Shown piece by piece: positions 1 through 9,283 of a stretch of 64,000 nt of DNA. Origin of the DNA: Opitutaceae bacterium (GTDB lineage Bacteria > Verrucomicrobiota > Verrucomicrobiia > Opitutales > Opitutaceae); assembly GCA_016794625.1 (NCBI GenBank), contig JAEUGY010000018.1, forward strand, positions 1 to 64,000, read 5' to 3'. The translations under genes were made by a program, and so were the position numbers. Within the stretch, counting starts at the first letter, position 1; every line of letters begins with the position of its first letter. The notes beneath the pieces are model-generated. The model was not told where the DNA came from and did no database searches. It was given only the letters and a program-made list of their open reading frames with translations.

Positions 1-345
1 CGGCTGGTACGCCTGGGTAAAGGGCCCCTGCATGCGCTTGCTCAGGGCGGTGGCCTGGACGTAGTCGCCCGCGGCCAGGGCGGCGCGCACCGCGGGGAGC
101 GCCGCCCGGGCGCCCGGATTGTTCCAGTCCTTGGGTGCGCCTGACCAGAGCGAGCTCTCGTTGAGTTGCAGGAGTTCGGTCGACAGACTCCCGTAGACCA
201 TCGCGCCCAGCCGCCCATTGCCCACCGGCAGGGCTTCTGTCCAGCGGATGGCGGGCTGATCGTAACGAAGCGTGAGGGGATCGGCGGCGGAGGACATGGC
301 GGCGAAACCGAGCAGACCGGACAGGAGGAACACGTGCAGCTTCAT
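1..345 (-). CDS. GH95 alpha-L-fucosidase, N-terminal part (runs off left edge)
   Basis: The 115 visible codons start at an ATG (345-343) and encode a hydrophobic signal peptide (MKLHVFLLSGLLGFAAMSSA). After it comes the characteristic opening of glycoside hydrolase family 95: PAIRWTEALPVGNGRLGAMV, then LLQLNESSLWSGAPKDWNNP and finally MQGPFTQAYQP at the window edge. Family 95 enzymes are inverting alpha-L-fucosidases (some are alpha-L-galactosidases) that act on terminal alpha-1,2-fucose. The family is usually 750-800 residues, so about 85% of the gene lies outside the window, including the catalytic residues. The signal peptide implies export to the periplasm or beyond. No Shine-Dalgarno sequence precedes the start. 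A GH29 fucosidase at the other end of the window makes fucosylated glycans a plausible shared substrate. The family call is firm; the exact linkage is not known. Confidence 0.85.
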   Translation of the reverse strand, partial: MKLHVFLLSGLLGFAAMSSAADPLTLRYDQPAIRWTEALPVGNGRLGAMVYGSLSTELLQLNESSLWSGAPKDWNNPGARAALPAVRAALAAGDYVQATALSKRMQGPFTQAYQP

Positions 346-490
346 CGGAAGGAGGGCAAAGGACCCGCTCCTCTACCGCTCAGGCGGAGAGGAGAGGGCG
401 GCCAGTCTGAACCTGGGCCGACGGCGACACAATCCTGGCGTTGCGATGCGAAGAGGCAGTCCCGACGCCGTCCCCGACCGATCCCCGCGA

Positions 491-1486
491 TCACCGCGTC
501 GCCAGCAGCGGGAAGTCGGCGCGACTCAGCCAGCCAACGGCGCCGAGGCGCTGGGCGAGACCGACGGGCAGGGTTTGCCGCGAGGCCGGGCCGTAGCGAT
601 GTTTGAGGTAGTCGCGAATTTTGCGGGCTCCCGCCTCGATGCCGGTCACGACCCGGGGTTTGGCCTGTTTGTCGAGACGGTCGGTCCCGACCAGGGCTTT
701 GGCGAAGACGTTGCGGTTTCTTGGACCGAGCACCGCTTCGAGGTCATCGACCACCATGTCGGCGAACGCCGTGCGGTCGGCCTTGGCCGGGTCGGCGAGC
801 AGGCGCCCGGGCCAGCGGGCGAGCTGTTCGTTCAAGGGATCGCGCAGGTCCTTGTGCTGGGAGCCCGGGTCCCAGGTATCCAGACCGATCGGAGTCATGG
901 CACCGGATTTGTTGGCGGCGATGAAGACATTGCCGACGTTGGCCAGGCACTGAAGACGGGTGCCCTGCCAGTTCATGCCGCCCTGGCCATCGAAGGCGAA
1001 CCGGTCGTTGTTCGCATTGAAGGCATCCGCGGCAATGATCGAGCCCAGCGCTTCCAAGCCACCCGGGGCGTTGAGCGCCTTGGCGATCAGACGCACGTCG
1101 GATTTGTCACCCGCCAGCGCGGCGTTGGCCGCGCCCTTCAGGTCGATCAGCCCCTGCGCCGCCTTCATTTTCAGCCAGGTGCCGGTTTGGGCCAGGTCGC
1201 TGACCACGGCGCGGGCTGCGGTCGATTCCGGGTTGGCCGTGCTCCAGGTCCGCAGGGCCTGCAGCTCCGCCGGCTTCAGCGGCACGGCCGTCGCGCCCGG
1301 GCTGACCGCGTGCATGATCATGGCGTTGGTTTTGACGTTCTTCGCCGCGATCGTGCTCTCCTGCTTGATCACCAGCCCGGTGCCCAGCGTCCATCCCTCC
1401 AGCAGGTACACCGGATGTCCCGGCGACAGAGCCTTGATCGAGAAGATGGAACTGGGTTCGATGAGGGTGTTGAGGTCGAGAGGCAT
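491..1486 (-). CDS. Unrecognised protein with PI3/4-kinase/HipA-like catalytic motifs
   Basis: A 331-residue protein without signal peptide or membrane segment, so probably cytoplasmic. I do not recognise it as a named family. Its internal motifs resemble atypical kinases of the PI3/PI4-kinase or HipA fold. A GLVIKQES strand near residues 37-44 could carry the ATP-binding lysine (K41). DAFNANNDRF (residues 154-163) resembles a catalytic loop, with D161. GNVFI (185-189) and PIGLDTWDP (199-207, D203) resemble the metal-binding segment. The remainder is helical and Ala/Leu-rich. The start was placed at the ATG at 1486 because the 38 codons upstream are low-complexity and Pro/Ser-rich; no Shine-Dalgarno sequence helps to decide. 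It lies between glpT and the fucosidase gene, same strand, with gaps of about 150 bases, so operon membership is unclear. The kinase assignment is inference from motif spacing only. Confidence 0.6.
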   Translation of the reverse strand: MPLDLNTLIEPSSIFSIKALSPGHPVYLLEGWTLGTGLVIKQESTIAAKNVKTNAMIMHAVSPGATAVPLKPAELQALRTWSTANPESTAARAVVSDLAQTGTWLKMKAAQGLIDLKGAANAALAGDKSDVRLIAKALNAPGGLEALGSIIAADAFNANNDRFAFDGQGGMNWQGTRLQCLANVGNVFIAANKSGAMTPIGLDTWDPGSQHKDLRDPLNEQLARWPGRLLADPAKADRTAFADMVVDDLEAVLGPRNRNVFAKALVGTDRLDKQAKPRVVTGIEAGARKIRDYLKHRYGPASRQTLPVGLAQRLGAVGWLSRADFPLLATR

Positions 1487-1654
1487 GGGAGTCGTGGCGA
1501 ATTCGGCGGGTGGAGAAGGAGAACCGAGCGGAGTGACGGCCCGGCGGGAGCCGGCGTCGGCGCAGTTTGTTCCCAAGTCAGGGCGAACCGCAATTCCCAA
1601 GCGTTGGGTGGTGACACGCTTGTTCGGCGGTGCGAACGAGATCGGTCTCGGAAC

Positions 1655-2989
1655 TCAGGACCGGGCCGGGGCGGGACGCAGGGTCAGGGCACTGAAGGCG
1701 ATGGTCAGCAGGCAGCAGACGATCATGGTGCCAAACACGCCGGACCAGCCCCAGCGGTCCGCGATCCAGCCGACGCCGGTGCCGGCGATGGCTGAGCCGA
1801 AGACATAGCCAAAAAAGCCGGTGAATCCCGCCGCTGTGCCAGCGGCCTTCTTGGGCACCAGGTCGAGCGCGTGCAGACCGATCAGCATGATGGGTCCATA
1901 CACAAAGAACCCGATCGCGATGAGGGAGACCATGTCGATCCAGAGCGGACCGTGGCGGTTGAGGCCGTAGGCCACGAGCGAGACCAGCGTCAGGGCCATG
2001 AAGAGGATGGTTGCGGGGGCGCGTCGGCCGCGGAAAATCCGGTCGGAAACCCAGCCGCAGAGGATGGTGCCGGGAATCGCGGCATACTCAAAAGCCGACC
2101 AGGCCCAGCTCGATTGCTGAAAGGAAAAACCCTTGGCTGTCTGCAGGTAGGTGGGGATCCAGTCGACCACGCCGTACCGCACAAAATACACGAAGGCATT
2201 CGCCACCGCGATCGCCCAGAGGAACCGGTTGTTCAGCACGTGGCCGAAGAAGATTTCACGGAACGAAAGTACGCGCTCATGTTCGGCCGAGTAGTCCGGC
2301 GGATAGTCCTTCCGGTGCTCCTCCACGGGCGGCAGTCCGCAGCTTTGCGGCGTGTCGCGCAGGAGCCAGGCCACCAGCAACGCACAGGCGGCGGCAATCA
2401 TGGCGTTGAAGTAGAACTTCGCGCCCCAATCGTGAAAGAGCGTCACACCGGCCAGCGCCAGGGTCGCCACCAATCCTCCACCGATGTTGTGGGCCACATT
2501 CCACACCGCCACCGTGACGCCGCGTTCCTTCGTGCTGAACCAATGCACCATGGTTTTGCCGCATGGGGGCCAGCCCATGCCGTTGAACCAGCCGTTGAGT
2601 GACTGGAGCGCGACAATGAGGAAGAGGGAGCCATAGATCGCGGGGAACGCTCCGAAGGCGAAGGTCACGGCGCTGGTCAGCAGGAGGCCGAGGGTCATGA
2701 ACCAGCGGGGATTGCTGCGGTCCGAGACCGAACCCATGATGAATTTGGATACACCGTAGGCGATGGAGAGCCCGGTCATGGCCGACCCGAGGGCCGCCTT
2801 GGTGTAGTGGGGGTACTCCTGCAGGATGTCGGGAATCGCGAGCGCGAAGTTTTTCCGCACGAGATAGAATGCCGCATAACCCAGGAAAATGCCGGCGAAC
2901 ACCTGCCGCCGGAGCCGGCGGTACTCCGGATCGATGCGGTCCGCGGGCAGTCGCGGTACGGGGGGCTGGGGACGGAGGAACGAAATCAT
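1655..2989 (-). CDS. glpT: Glycerol-3-phosphate / organophosphate:phosphate antiporter, MFS (GlpT/UhpT type)
   Basis: A 444-residue major facilitator protein of the organophosphate:phosphate antiporter family, close to the usual length of about 450. The family hallmark YAAFYLVRKNFALAIPDI lies in the first membrane helix at about residues 38-55, and the MGSVSDRSNPRW loop follows helix 2-3. About twelve hydrophobic segments are visible. It would bring glycerol-3-phosphate (or a hexose phosphate) across the inner membrane in exchange for phosphate. The start codon overlaps the stop of the upstream GlpD gene by four bases (2986-2989). Translational coupling of the pair is therefore likely, and this favours glycerol-3-phosphate as substrate over hexose phosphates. 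Family assignment is firm; substrate rests on the neighbour. Confidence 0.85.
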   Translation of the reverse strand: MISFLRPQPPVPRLPADRIDPEYRRLRRQVFAGIFLGYAAFYLVRKNFALAIPDILQEYPHYTKAALGSAMTGLSIAYGVSKFIMGSVSDRSNPRWFMTLGLLLTSAVTFAFGAFPAIYGSLFLIVALQSLNGWFNGMGWPPCGKTMVHWFSTKERGVTVAVWNVAHNIGGGLVATLALAGVTLFHDWGAKFYFNAMIAAACALLVAWLLRDTPQSCGLPPVEEHRKDYPPDYSAEHERVLSFREIFFGHVLNNRFLWAIAVANAFVYFVRYGVVDWIPTYLQTAKGFSFQQSSWAWSAFEYAAIPGTILCGWVSDRIFRGRRAPATILFMALTLVSLVAYGLNRHGPLWIDMVSLIAIGFFVYGPIMLIGLHALDLVPKKAAGTAAGFTGFFGYVFGSAIAGTGVGWIADRWGWSGVFGTMIVCCLLTIAFSALTLRPAPARS

Positions 2990-4491
2990 GGGGTGGGGGA
3001 AACGGCGGAAGCAACGATGGGAGGGACGGCGGAGGAGGCGACTTCAGTGTGGTAGTCCGTCACCTGCTGGAGGGTGTGCTCGGGGCTCCAGCCGGCCGCG
3101 TGCGCCATCCAGGCGGCGACGCGCTCGACCGGTCGCTCTTCGGGTCGTTCATGGTAGTGCCAGCCGCTGCGCCGCACCATCACATCCGCCAGTCGCACCG
3201 CCCACTCGTGTTTCACGTAGTGGCGAACGGCTTCTTCCGTGCACGGGGGCGGGGCGATGCAGCTGAACGCGGTCGTCTCCTCCCGTGGCAGCAGGGGCTC
3301 GGCGGCCGTGCGGCAGGGGGGAACCTGAAGGTCGAGCTCCCGCACCACCGCGTCCACCGTCTGTTCGGCCATGAGGCGGTAGGTGGTCAGTTTTCCGCCG
3401 GTGATGTCCCACCAGCCCGGTTCCGGCGACTTGATTTCATGGGCGCGGGAGATGTCCGACGGCGTGCCGTCGGCATTGGCCACGAGAGGGCGGAGACCCG
3501 CCCAGGCGCTGATGACGTCGCGGCGCTCCAGTCGCACGGGGGGAAAAAACTCGTTCACCGTGCGCAGCACGTAATCGACATCGCTGGTTTCGACGGAAAC
3601 GTTCTCGGGTGGACCGTGGTAGTCGGTGTCCGTGGTGCCGATGATGACCCGGTCGCCCCAAGGAAGAATGAACAGAATGCGTTTGCCGGCGGTGATGACG
3701 ACGGCCGAAGGCACCGGGATGCGCCGGGCGTCGAAAACCAGGTGGATTCCCTTGGTCAGACGCAACCGCACCGCGCTGTGGGGCAGATGGTCGGACCAAG
3801 GACCGGTGGCATTGACGACGGCGCGGGTGGTGAGGGGGGTGGACACCCCGCTCAGGCCGTCCGTGACGACGGCCTGCCAAGATCCGCCGGTGCGCTCAGC
3901 TGAGACCAGGCGGGCGTAGTTGACCACGCGAGCGCCCGCCCGCGCCGCGGAACGCAGGGTGTCGATCACGAGTCGGGCATCGTTGGTCAATGCGTCAAAG
4001 TACCGGACCGCGCCGCGCAACCGTTCCCGGCGCAGACCCGGCAGCAGGTTCTGGGTGGCATCCAGTGAGAGCACGCGCGACGGTGCGAAATTGCGGCCGC
4101 TGCATAGCAGGTCGTAGAGTTTGACTCCGATGCGGAGCTGCCAGAGCGGCGGACCCTCGCCCTGATAGGCGGGGAAGACAAACCCGAGGGGCTGGGCCAG
4201 ATGCGGAGCAATCTGCGCGAGGATCCGCTTTTCCAGGCTGGCTTCCCGCACGAGCCCGAATTCGAACTGGGCGAGGTAACGCAGCCCGCCGTGCAACAGC
4301 CGGCTTGACCGACTGCTGGTGCCGTAAGCGAAGTCGTGCTGCTCCACCAGCCCAACCCGCAGTCCACGGAGGGCGGCGTCGCGGGCGACCCCGCTGCCGA
4401 CGATGCCGCCGCCGACGACGAGCAGGTCGAGGGGTTCGGCGGTGAGCTGATGTATGACCCGGGCTCGCGGATCACCAGGGGAAGAAGTCAT
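2986..4491 (-). CDS. glpD: FAD-dependent glycerol-3-phosphate dehydrogenase
   Basis: A 501-residue enzyme that oxidises sn-glycerol-3-phosphate to dihydroxyacetone phosphate and passes electrons to quinone at the inner membrane. The N-terminus carries the FAD-binding Rossmann motif VVGGGIVGSGVARDAALRG (about residues 25-43). It is followed by the GlpD signature segments TSSRSSRLLHGGLRYL (about 59-74) and, later, the substrate-domain stretches KGIHLVFD and GTTDTDYHG. The C-terminal region ending in WAVRLADVMVRRSGW matches the helical cap domain of the family. Length equals that of typical bacterial GlpD (about 500). It is the first gene of a two-gene unit with the overlapping antiporter gene. 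The upstream neighbour, a TonB receptor, ends about 200 bases away, so the pair probably has its own promoter between 4492 and 4690. Assignment is firm. Confidence 0.93.
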   Translation of the reverse strand: MTSSPGDPRARVIHQLTAEPLDLLVVGGGIVGSGVARDAALRGLRVGLVEQHDFAYGTSSRSSRLLHGGLRYLAQFEFGLVREASLEKRILAQIAPHLAQPLGFVFPAYQGEGPPLWQLRIGVKLYDLLCSGRNFAPSRVLSLDATQNLLPGLRRERLRGAVRYFDALTNDARLVIDTLRSAARAGARVVNYARLVSAERTGGSWQAVVTDGLSGVSTPLTTRAVVNATGPWSDHLPHSAVRLRLTKGIHLVFDARRIPVPSAVVITAGKRILFILPWGDRVIIGTTDTDYHGPPENVSVETSDVDYVLRTVNEFFPPVRLERRDVISAWAGLRPLVANADGTPSDISRAHEIKSPEPGWWDITGGKLTTYRLMAEQTVDAVVRELDLQVPPCRTAAEPLLPREETTAFSCIAPPPCTEEAVRHYVKHEWAVRLADVMVRRSGWHYHERPEERPVERVAAWMAHAAGWSPEHTLQQVTDYHTEVASSAVPPIVASAVSPTP

Positions 4492-4632
4492 GCGATCAAT
4501 CGTTCAGGAAGCGCGGTCGGACCCGTGGTGTGGGTTCAACCCCGCCCATCCGGCGCCCTTTGCTTTGCCTCGATTCCAATCGGATGGCGAGGCGGTTTCC
4601 GGGCAGAGGGAGTAAACCCATCCGCGTCGCCC

Positions 4633-4661
4633 CCACCCGGAGACCGGTCGCCTCCGGGTGG
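4633..4661 (-). terminator. GC-rich hairpin downstream of the first TonB receptor gene
   Basis: A perfect 10-base-pair inverted repeat (arms 4633-4642 and 4652-4661, CCACCCGGAG / CTCCGGGTGG) with a 9-base loop, starting 33 bases after the stop of the receptor gene on the minus strand. No T-run follows, so it would be an imperfect intrinsic terminator or an RNA-stabilising hairpin. It separates the receptor operon from glpD. Confidence 0.4.
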
Positions 4662-4693
4662 CGTGGCGTGAGGCGGAGAAAGATGGCACAGGC

Positions 4694-7600
4694 CTAGAAT
4701 TTGCGACTCAGCTCGAGGACGAACTGACGGCCGCGCGCATTGGCGGTGCCGGCGGAGTAGCCGTACTGTTCATCCGCAAGCGGCGGGACGGTGTCGAAGA
4801 CATTGTTCACGGCCACGCGCGCCGTGATGCCGCGGAGCACCGTCGCCGCATCCTGGGAGAACCGGTAGGTCACCGACGCGTTGTGGGTGATGAAGGGCTT
4901 CACGCGATACAGGTACCGGGTGATGCCGTTGTCATCGAACACGCGGATGTAGTCCGGCGATCCCAATGCCTGATAGACGGCGGCGGTGGTCGCGGCGGAG
5001 GTGTCGACAAAGCTACCGTAGTAGCTGGTGAACCACCGAGCGGTCCAGGACTGGCGACGCCAGCCGAGGCTCGCGCTGGCGCGCCATTTCGCGCGTCCGT
5101 TGCGCTCCAATTCGTCCAGCGGCGCGGCACCCGGTTCCGCTTGGGAGCGCCGGAGCAGGTAGTGCGTGGAGTCGCCGGAGAGGGTGAACTGGCCGAGCCT
5201 GGACTTGGGTGAGCGCCAGTCGAAACCCAGTTCGTAGCCCTGGATGTCGCGGCCGCTCAGGTTCACGTAGTCATCGATCACGCTGACGATTTCGCCGACC
5301 GGCGCCCGCCGGGCGGCATTGGTGGTCTGGCGGGCATTGTAAGCGGCGAACGCGGCCCGGTCCTCCGGGCTGACCGGTTTGCGGGTCACCTTGTTGTATC
5401 CGGCGTACGAGCTCGTGCCCGAACCCAGGTCGATCTGGTCGATGGTTTTGCCGGAAGCGAGGCCGGCCTGTACGGCGAGGTCGAGGAGCAGCTCGTCGCG
5501 GTCGATGACGGCCCCCGCGCCCATGTTTTCGATGACCTTGTTCTGGTTGATGTGAAAGTAATCGAAGGTGAGCGCGAGGCTGCGAACTTTTGGCACCTCG
5601 AAGACAAATCCGGCGGTCCAGGTTTGGGCTTCCTCGGGCACGAGGTTCTGATTGCCCTGGCGGAAGGTCGTGCGCTGGGCGGTGCCGTCCGAGGCGAGGC
5701 CGGTGACTTCCAGGCGATACGGATCGTCGGCGGAGATCTGCCGGCGCAGGGCGGTCAGGTTGGTCTGCACGAGATTGGGCGCCCGAAAGGATTCGGCAAT
5801 GGAGGCGCGCAGCTTCAGCCGGTTGAAGGGATTCCAGAGCAGGCTGGCCTTCGGCTTGGTCGTGTCGCCGAAAATGGAAAAGTGTTCATAACGTGCCGCG
5901 AGGGTGAGTTCGAGCGCCTCGACGAGCAGCCGCCGGTTGGAGCGGGTGACAAACGGCAGGGCGACTTCCACGTATCCGGCGTAGATCGTCTGGTCGGCGC
6001 TGATCGGCACGTTGGAGCTGAGGGCGAGAAAATCATTGTCCCCTTCCCGGTAGAGCGGGAACTGACTGCCGGAGCCCGGCGGGTTGAGTCCGACGAAGGA
6101 GGCCCGTTTGTCGTCGTAGGTCTCGTGCCGCACCTCCAAGCCGCTGGCGAGACCGATTTCGCCCCCTTTGAACAGCGACCACAGGCGGCCGTTCACCTTG
6201 GCGTCCCAAAGGAAGAGGTTGGTCCGGCCGAAACGATCTTCATCGTCGTAGAGCGGCTCCAGGACCGAGTCGGGATTGGTGAACGCCTTGTCGACGACAA
6301 TCTGGTTGTTCGTGATCTTGAACGTCACAGGAAACGGATTGAACGCCGTTGCCAGGTCCGTGCGATTGAGGGCCTGCCGCAACCGCGATTCGCGGACCTG
6401 GAAGTGTTCGTACTCGTGGGTCTGCGCGCCCGAGGCCATCAGGCCGGACTCCCATTCCCAGGATTCGCCGAAGGTGCCGCGCAGGCCGCTCAAGACACGA
6501 AACGAGTAGCTCGTGACTTCCGTCTCCCGGGGTTTGAAGCCTCCGCCGGTGTTCTGACCCGGAGAAATGCCGGTCCAAAGGGAGACGTCGGCCGGGGTCC
6601 CGGTCAGTCGCGGGGTCCCGTCCGCATTGGCCAACCCGGTGGGATGGTAGAAGCGAACGCCAAAGGGATTGTAGGGGTTGGCGGCGGGCAGGTAGATACC
6701 CTGGTCGTCCGTGTTCTTGAAGTTCACCGGCTCGCGGCCGGTGACCGATTTTGCGGTGTAGAACAGGACGTCACCAAAGAGTCGCACCCGCTCGTTCAGC
6801 GGGCGGTCGACAAAGGCGGCCAGTTGCAACCGGTCTGACCTGGGCAGAAGCATTTTCCACTTGTTCCAGTTCGATCCGACCGCGTTCTCCGCACTGTCAA
6901 TGTTGCGCGACGGAGCGGTCTGTTTGAAGAAGACCGAGCCGTCCGCGCCGGGTACCAGGTAAAACATGCCCGTGTTGGCCATGGTGGCGACACCCGCGGC
7001 GGGGGTGGTGCTGGTGGTGATCCCGGTATTGCCGGTCGGGCGCGAGCCGACGAAGGTGAGGAAGTCGGGCTGGATGAAGCCGCGCTGCCACTGGCCCCAC
7101 TGATTGACCGCGTTGGTGTTGTTGAAGTCGTTGTCCCGGACCGTGGTCCCGTTAGCGTCGACGATCGGACGGCCGTCCCACGGCGCGGGCAGGTTGCGGT
7201 TCAGCCGCAGGTCCGCCTGGCTCGCCCACTCCCGGTCATGGGCGGCGAGCGCGTCGCGATGGAAGTAGTCGAGGGCCAGCGACACCCTCGTCCGCCCGAT
7301 GCGGAAACTATCGTAACCCGAAACCGACACCTCATTGGCACCTCCGTGCTGGGTGACCGAGGCGGAGACCTTCAAGCCGCGCCCTTCACCGGACGGGGCG
7401 ATGATGGTGTTGATGACACCGGCGGCGGCGTCAGCGCCGTAGATGGCCGACGCGCCGTCGCGCAGCAATTCGATGCGCGATACGAGGGCGCGCGGCACGG
7501 CGTTGATGTTGGCCGCGAGAGAGGGGACGCCGTTTTCCGCCATGGAGATCGGATGCGGCGCCATGCGGCGACCGTTGATCAAGGCCAGCGTACTGCCGGA

Positions 7601-8260
7601 ACCGATACCGCGCAGATCGACGGAGGCCACATCGCCCCGCGCCAGTTGCGGCCCGTTGTTCAGTTCGGTGATGGCGGACGGTTCGGCGAACCCGATGGTT
7701 TCGAACAGCTCCGACATGGTGGCGGCGCCGCGGGCGTCGAGATCCTCCTGCGCAATCTTGCTCACGGGCAGCGCCGTCTCACTGTCGAATCGGCGGATGT
7801 TCGAGCCCGTGACGGTGAAGGCCTCGAGTTTCAGCACCGGGTCCGCTCCACTATCCGCCACCCCGGGGGACGGTTCGGGGCGGCTGACGACGTTTTTTTC
7901 CAGCGGAATTGATTCCCGGGAGGAGCGAGTGATGCGGAAGACGCCCGATTTCTCGTCGCGCACCGCCTTCAGTTCCGTGCCGTCGAGCAGCCGCTTCACG
8001 GCTTCGAGCGGAGGCAGTTCCCCGCGCACGGCGTTGGTGCGGACATTCGCCGCCACCTCGGTGGAAAAGATCAGTTCGACGCCGGCCTGGGCGGAGAACG
8101 CCCGCAAGGCCGTTTCAGCCGGCCCGGCGGGAATGTTGAACTGCCGGGCGCCGGGCGTGGCGGCAGCCAGTGAAACGCAGAGCACCAGCAGCGGCCAGAG
8201 GCGGCCGAGACAGGAGCGCAGAGGGATGGTGTGAACCAGGAGTGCGGGGAGTCGGATCAT
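4694..8260 (-). CDS. STN-domain TonB-dependent outer-membrane receptor
   Basis: An 1188-residue outer-membrane receptor. After a signal peptide (about residues 1-37, ending near SLAAATPGA) comes an STN (secretin/TonB N-terminal) signalling domain, about 40-110 (from FNIPAGPAETALRAF to SGVFRITR). The plug domain opens with VTGSNIRRF and contains GINGRRM-like and IYGADAAAGVIN elements. The rest is a 22-strand barrel that ends in the aromatic terminus LELSRKF typical of outer-membrane proteins. The STN domain implies that ligand binding is relayed to the FecR protein encoded just upstream (8351-9283) and on to the ECF sigma factor (9270-9821). The three genes are in one direction with a 90-base gap before this gene. 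The start was placed at the ATG at 8260, directly before the signal peptide. The imported ligand cannot be deduced from sequence. It is long for the family because of inserted loop segments. Confidence 0.9.
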   Translation of the reverse strand: MIRLPALLVHTIPLRSCLGRLWPLLVLCVSLAAATPGARQFNIPAGPAETALRAFSAQAGVELIFSTEVAANVRTNAVRGELPPLEAVKRLLDGTELKAVRDEKSGVFRITRSSRESIPLEKNVVSRPEPSPGVADSGADPVLKLEAFTVTGSNIRRFDSETALPVSKIAQEDLDARGAATMSELFETIGFAEPSAITELNNGPQLARGDVASVDLRGIGSGSTLALINGRRMAPHPISMAENGVPSLAANINAVPRALVSRIELLRDGASAIYGADAAAGVINTIIAPSGEGRGLKVSASVTQHGGANEVSVSGYDSFRIGRTRVSLALDYFHRDALAAHDREWASQADLRLNRNLPAPWDGRPIVDANGTTVRDNDFNNTNAVNQWGQWQRGFIQPDFLTFVGSRPTGNTGITTSTTPAAGVATMANTGMFYLVPGADGSVFFKQTAPSRNIDSAENAVGSNWNKWKMLLPRSDRLQLAAFVDRPLNERVRLFGDVLFYTAKSVTGREPVNFKNTDDQGIYLPAANPYNPFGVRFYHPTGLANADGTPRLTGTPADVSLWTGISPGQNTGGGFKPRETEVTSYSFRVLSGLRGTFGESWEWESGLMASGAQTHEYEHFQVRESRLRQALNRTDLATAFNPFPVTFKITNNQIVVDKAFTNPDSVLEPLYDDEDRFGRTNLFLWDAKVNGRLWSLFKGGEIGLASGLEVRHETYDDKRASFVGLNPPGSGSQFPLYREGDNDFLALSSNVPISADQTIYAGYVEVALPFVTRSNRRLLVEALELTLAARYEHFSIFGDTTKPKASLLWNPFNRLKLRASIAESFRAPNLVQTNLTALRRQISADDPYRLEVTGLASDGTAQRTTFRQGNQNLVPEEAQTWTAGFVFEVPKVRSLALTFDYFHINQNKVIENMGAGAVIDRDELLLDLAVQAGLASGKTIDQIDLGSGTSSYAGYNKVTRKPVSPEDRAAFAAYNARQTTNAARRAPVGEIVSVIDDYVNLSGRDIQGYELGFDWRSPKSRLGQFTLSGDSTHYLLRRSQAEPGAAPLDELERNGRAKWRASASLGWRRQSWTARWFTSYYGSFVDTSAATTAAVYQALGSPDYIRVFDDNGITRYLYRVKPFITHNASVTYRFSQDAATVLRGITARVAVNNVFDTVPPLADEQYGYSAGTANARGRQFVLELSRKF

Positions 8261-8350
8261 GTCAGGGTTTGAGGCCGCCCGGCACGTTCCGCACGGCACC
8301 ACTTGCTTTGACGCCCCACGACCGGGCCAACCCCACAGAAAATTTCCCGA

Positions 8351-9283
8351 CTAACGGGCGCGGTGCACCACGATACGGTCCGCATTCCGTTCGACGCGCA
8401 AGCCGAAGTCGCTCTCGAGGATGGAGATCAGGGCTTCGAGCCGGTCCGCGCGGAGTGAGCCGCTCAATTGCAGGCCGGCCAGATCATTGTGGGCCAGGAT
8501 CAGCGGCACCGGATTGTGACGGTTGAACTGGGCCGCCACCTCCGCCAGGGGCGTGCCCGCGAATCGCAGCAACGGAACCCGCCACGACAGCCGGTCGGAG
8601 AGATCCTGGGCGGAAAGTGCTTCGACGACGGGTTTGGCTCCCGAGCTATCCGGCGTCACGGAGACGCGCCGGCCGGCGGACAGGTCCGCCAGCAGGAGCG
8701 GTGCGGGCGCGCGCCCCGCGCTGGTTTCCACCGCCACCCGGCCCTCCGTGACCAGAACCTCCACCGATGCCGGAGCGAGATCGACCACAAATTCGGTGCC
8801 TACGGCGCGTACCTCGACGTCGCCTGCTTTGACGATGAACGGACGCGCCGGATGCTTCGCCACCGCAAAGTGGGCCGCGCCCTTTTGCAAGGTGACCCGA
8901 CGAAATGATTCGCTGAAATCCACGCTGATTTCGGCACCTTCGCGCAAATCGACCACGGAGCCGTCGGGCAGGACTTGCCGCGGCACCCGATGTTCCACCA
9001 CCGTCGACACCGCCGATTCGGTCCCCATCTGCATGTCGGGTGCGGCGGGTGGGCGCAGCCAGGCGAATCCCAGGATCACCGCGGCCACGATGGCTCCGCC
9101 GATGACCGCGCGTTGCTGCCGACGCAGGCGGGCCCGACGGTCGAGTCCGCGGAGGACTTCCTCCGTCACTCCCGCGTACGCCGGCCAGTCGAACTCGGTG
9201 CGGCCGCCGGCCTGCTCACCGGAGGTGGGATCACCGGACGTGCGGCGAGGGTCGGGGACGTTGGGCAACTCAGGACTCATCAT
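8351..9283 (-). CDS. FecR-family anti-sigma factor / signal transducer
   Basis: A 310-residue inner-membrane protein that would hold or activate the ECF sigma factor in response to the receptor. One membrane helix is visible at about residues 59-75 (IGGAIVAAVILGFAWL). It is followed by the periplasmic FecR domain at about 95-190, with the diagnostic run VEVLVTEGRVAVE, and a C-terminal STN-like segment ending LRVERNADRIVVHRAR. Unlike the two FecR paralogues in this window it lacks the N-terminal DUF4880-type motif (AAxWxxR...WLxxDP), so its sigma-binding tail is different. The start overlaps the end of the sigma gene (9270-9283), indicating translational coupling; two consecutive ATG codons (9283 and 9280) are equally possible. 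Confidence 0.88.
   Translation of the reverse strand: MMSPELPNVPDPRRTSGDPTSGEQAGGRTEFDWPAYAGVTEEVLRGLDRRARLRRQQRAVIGGAIVAAVILGFAWLRPPAAPDMQMGTESAVSTVVEHRVPRQVLPDGSVVDLREGAEISVDFSESFRRVTLQKGAAHFAVAKHPARPFIVKAGDVEVRAVGTEFVVDLAPASVEVLVTEGRVAVETSAGRAPAPLLLADLSAGRRVSVTPDSSGAKPVVEALSAQDLSDRLSWRVPLLRFAGTPLAEVAAQFNRHNPVPLILAHNDLAGLQLSGSLRADRLEALISILESDFGLRVERNADRIVVHRAR

Noticed and set aside
272..1795. Plus-strand open frame of 507 codons
   Set aside because: Composition is Arg/Gly-rich and it is antisense to the kinase-like gene and the fucosidase start; it lacks any domain signature.
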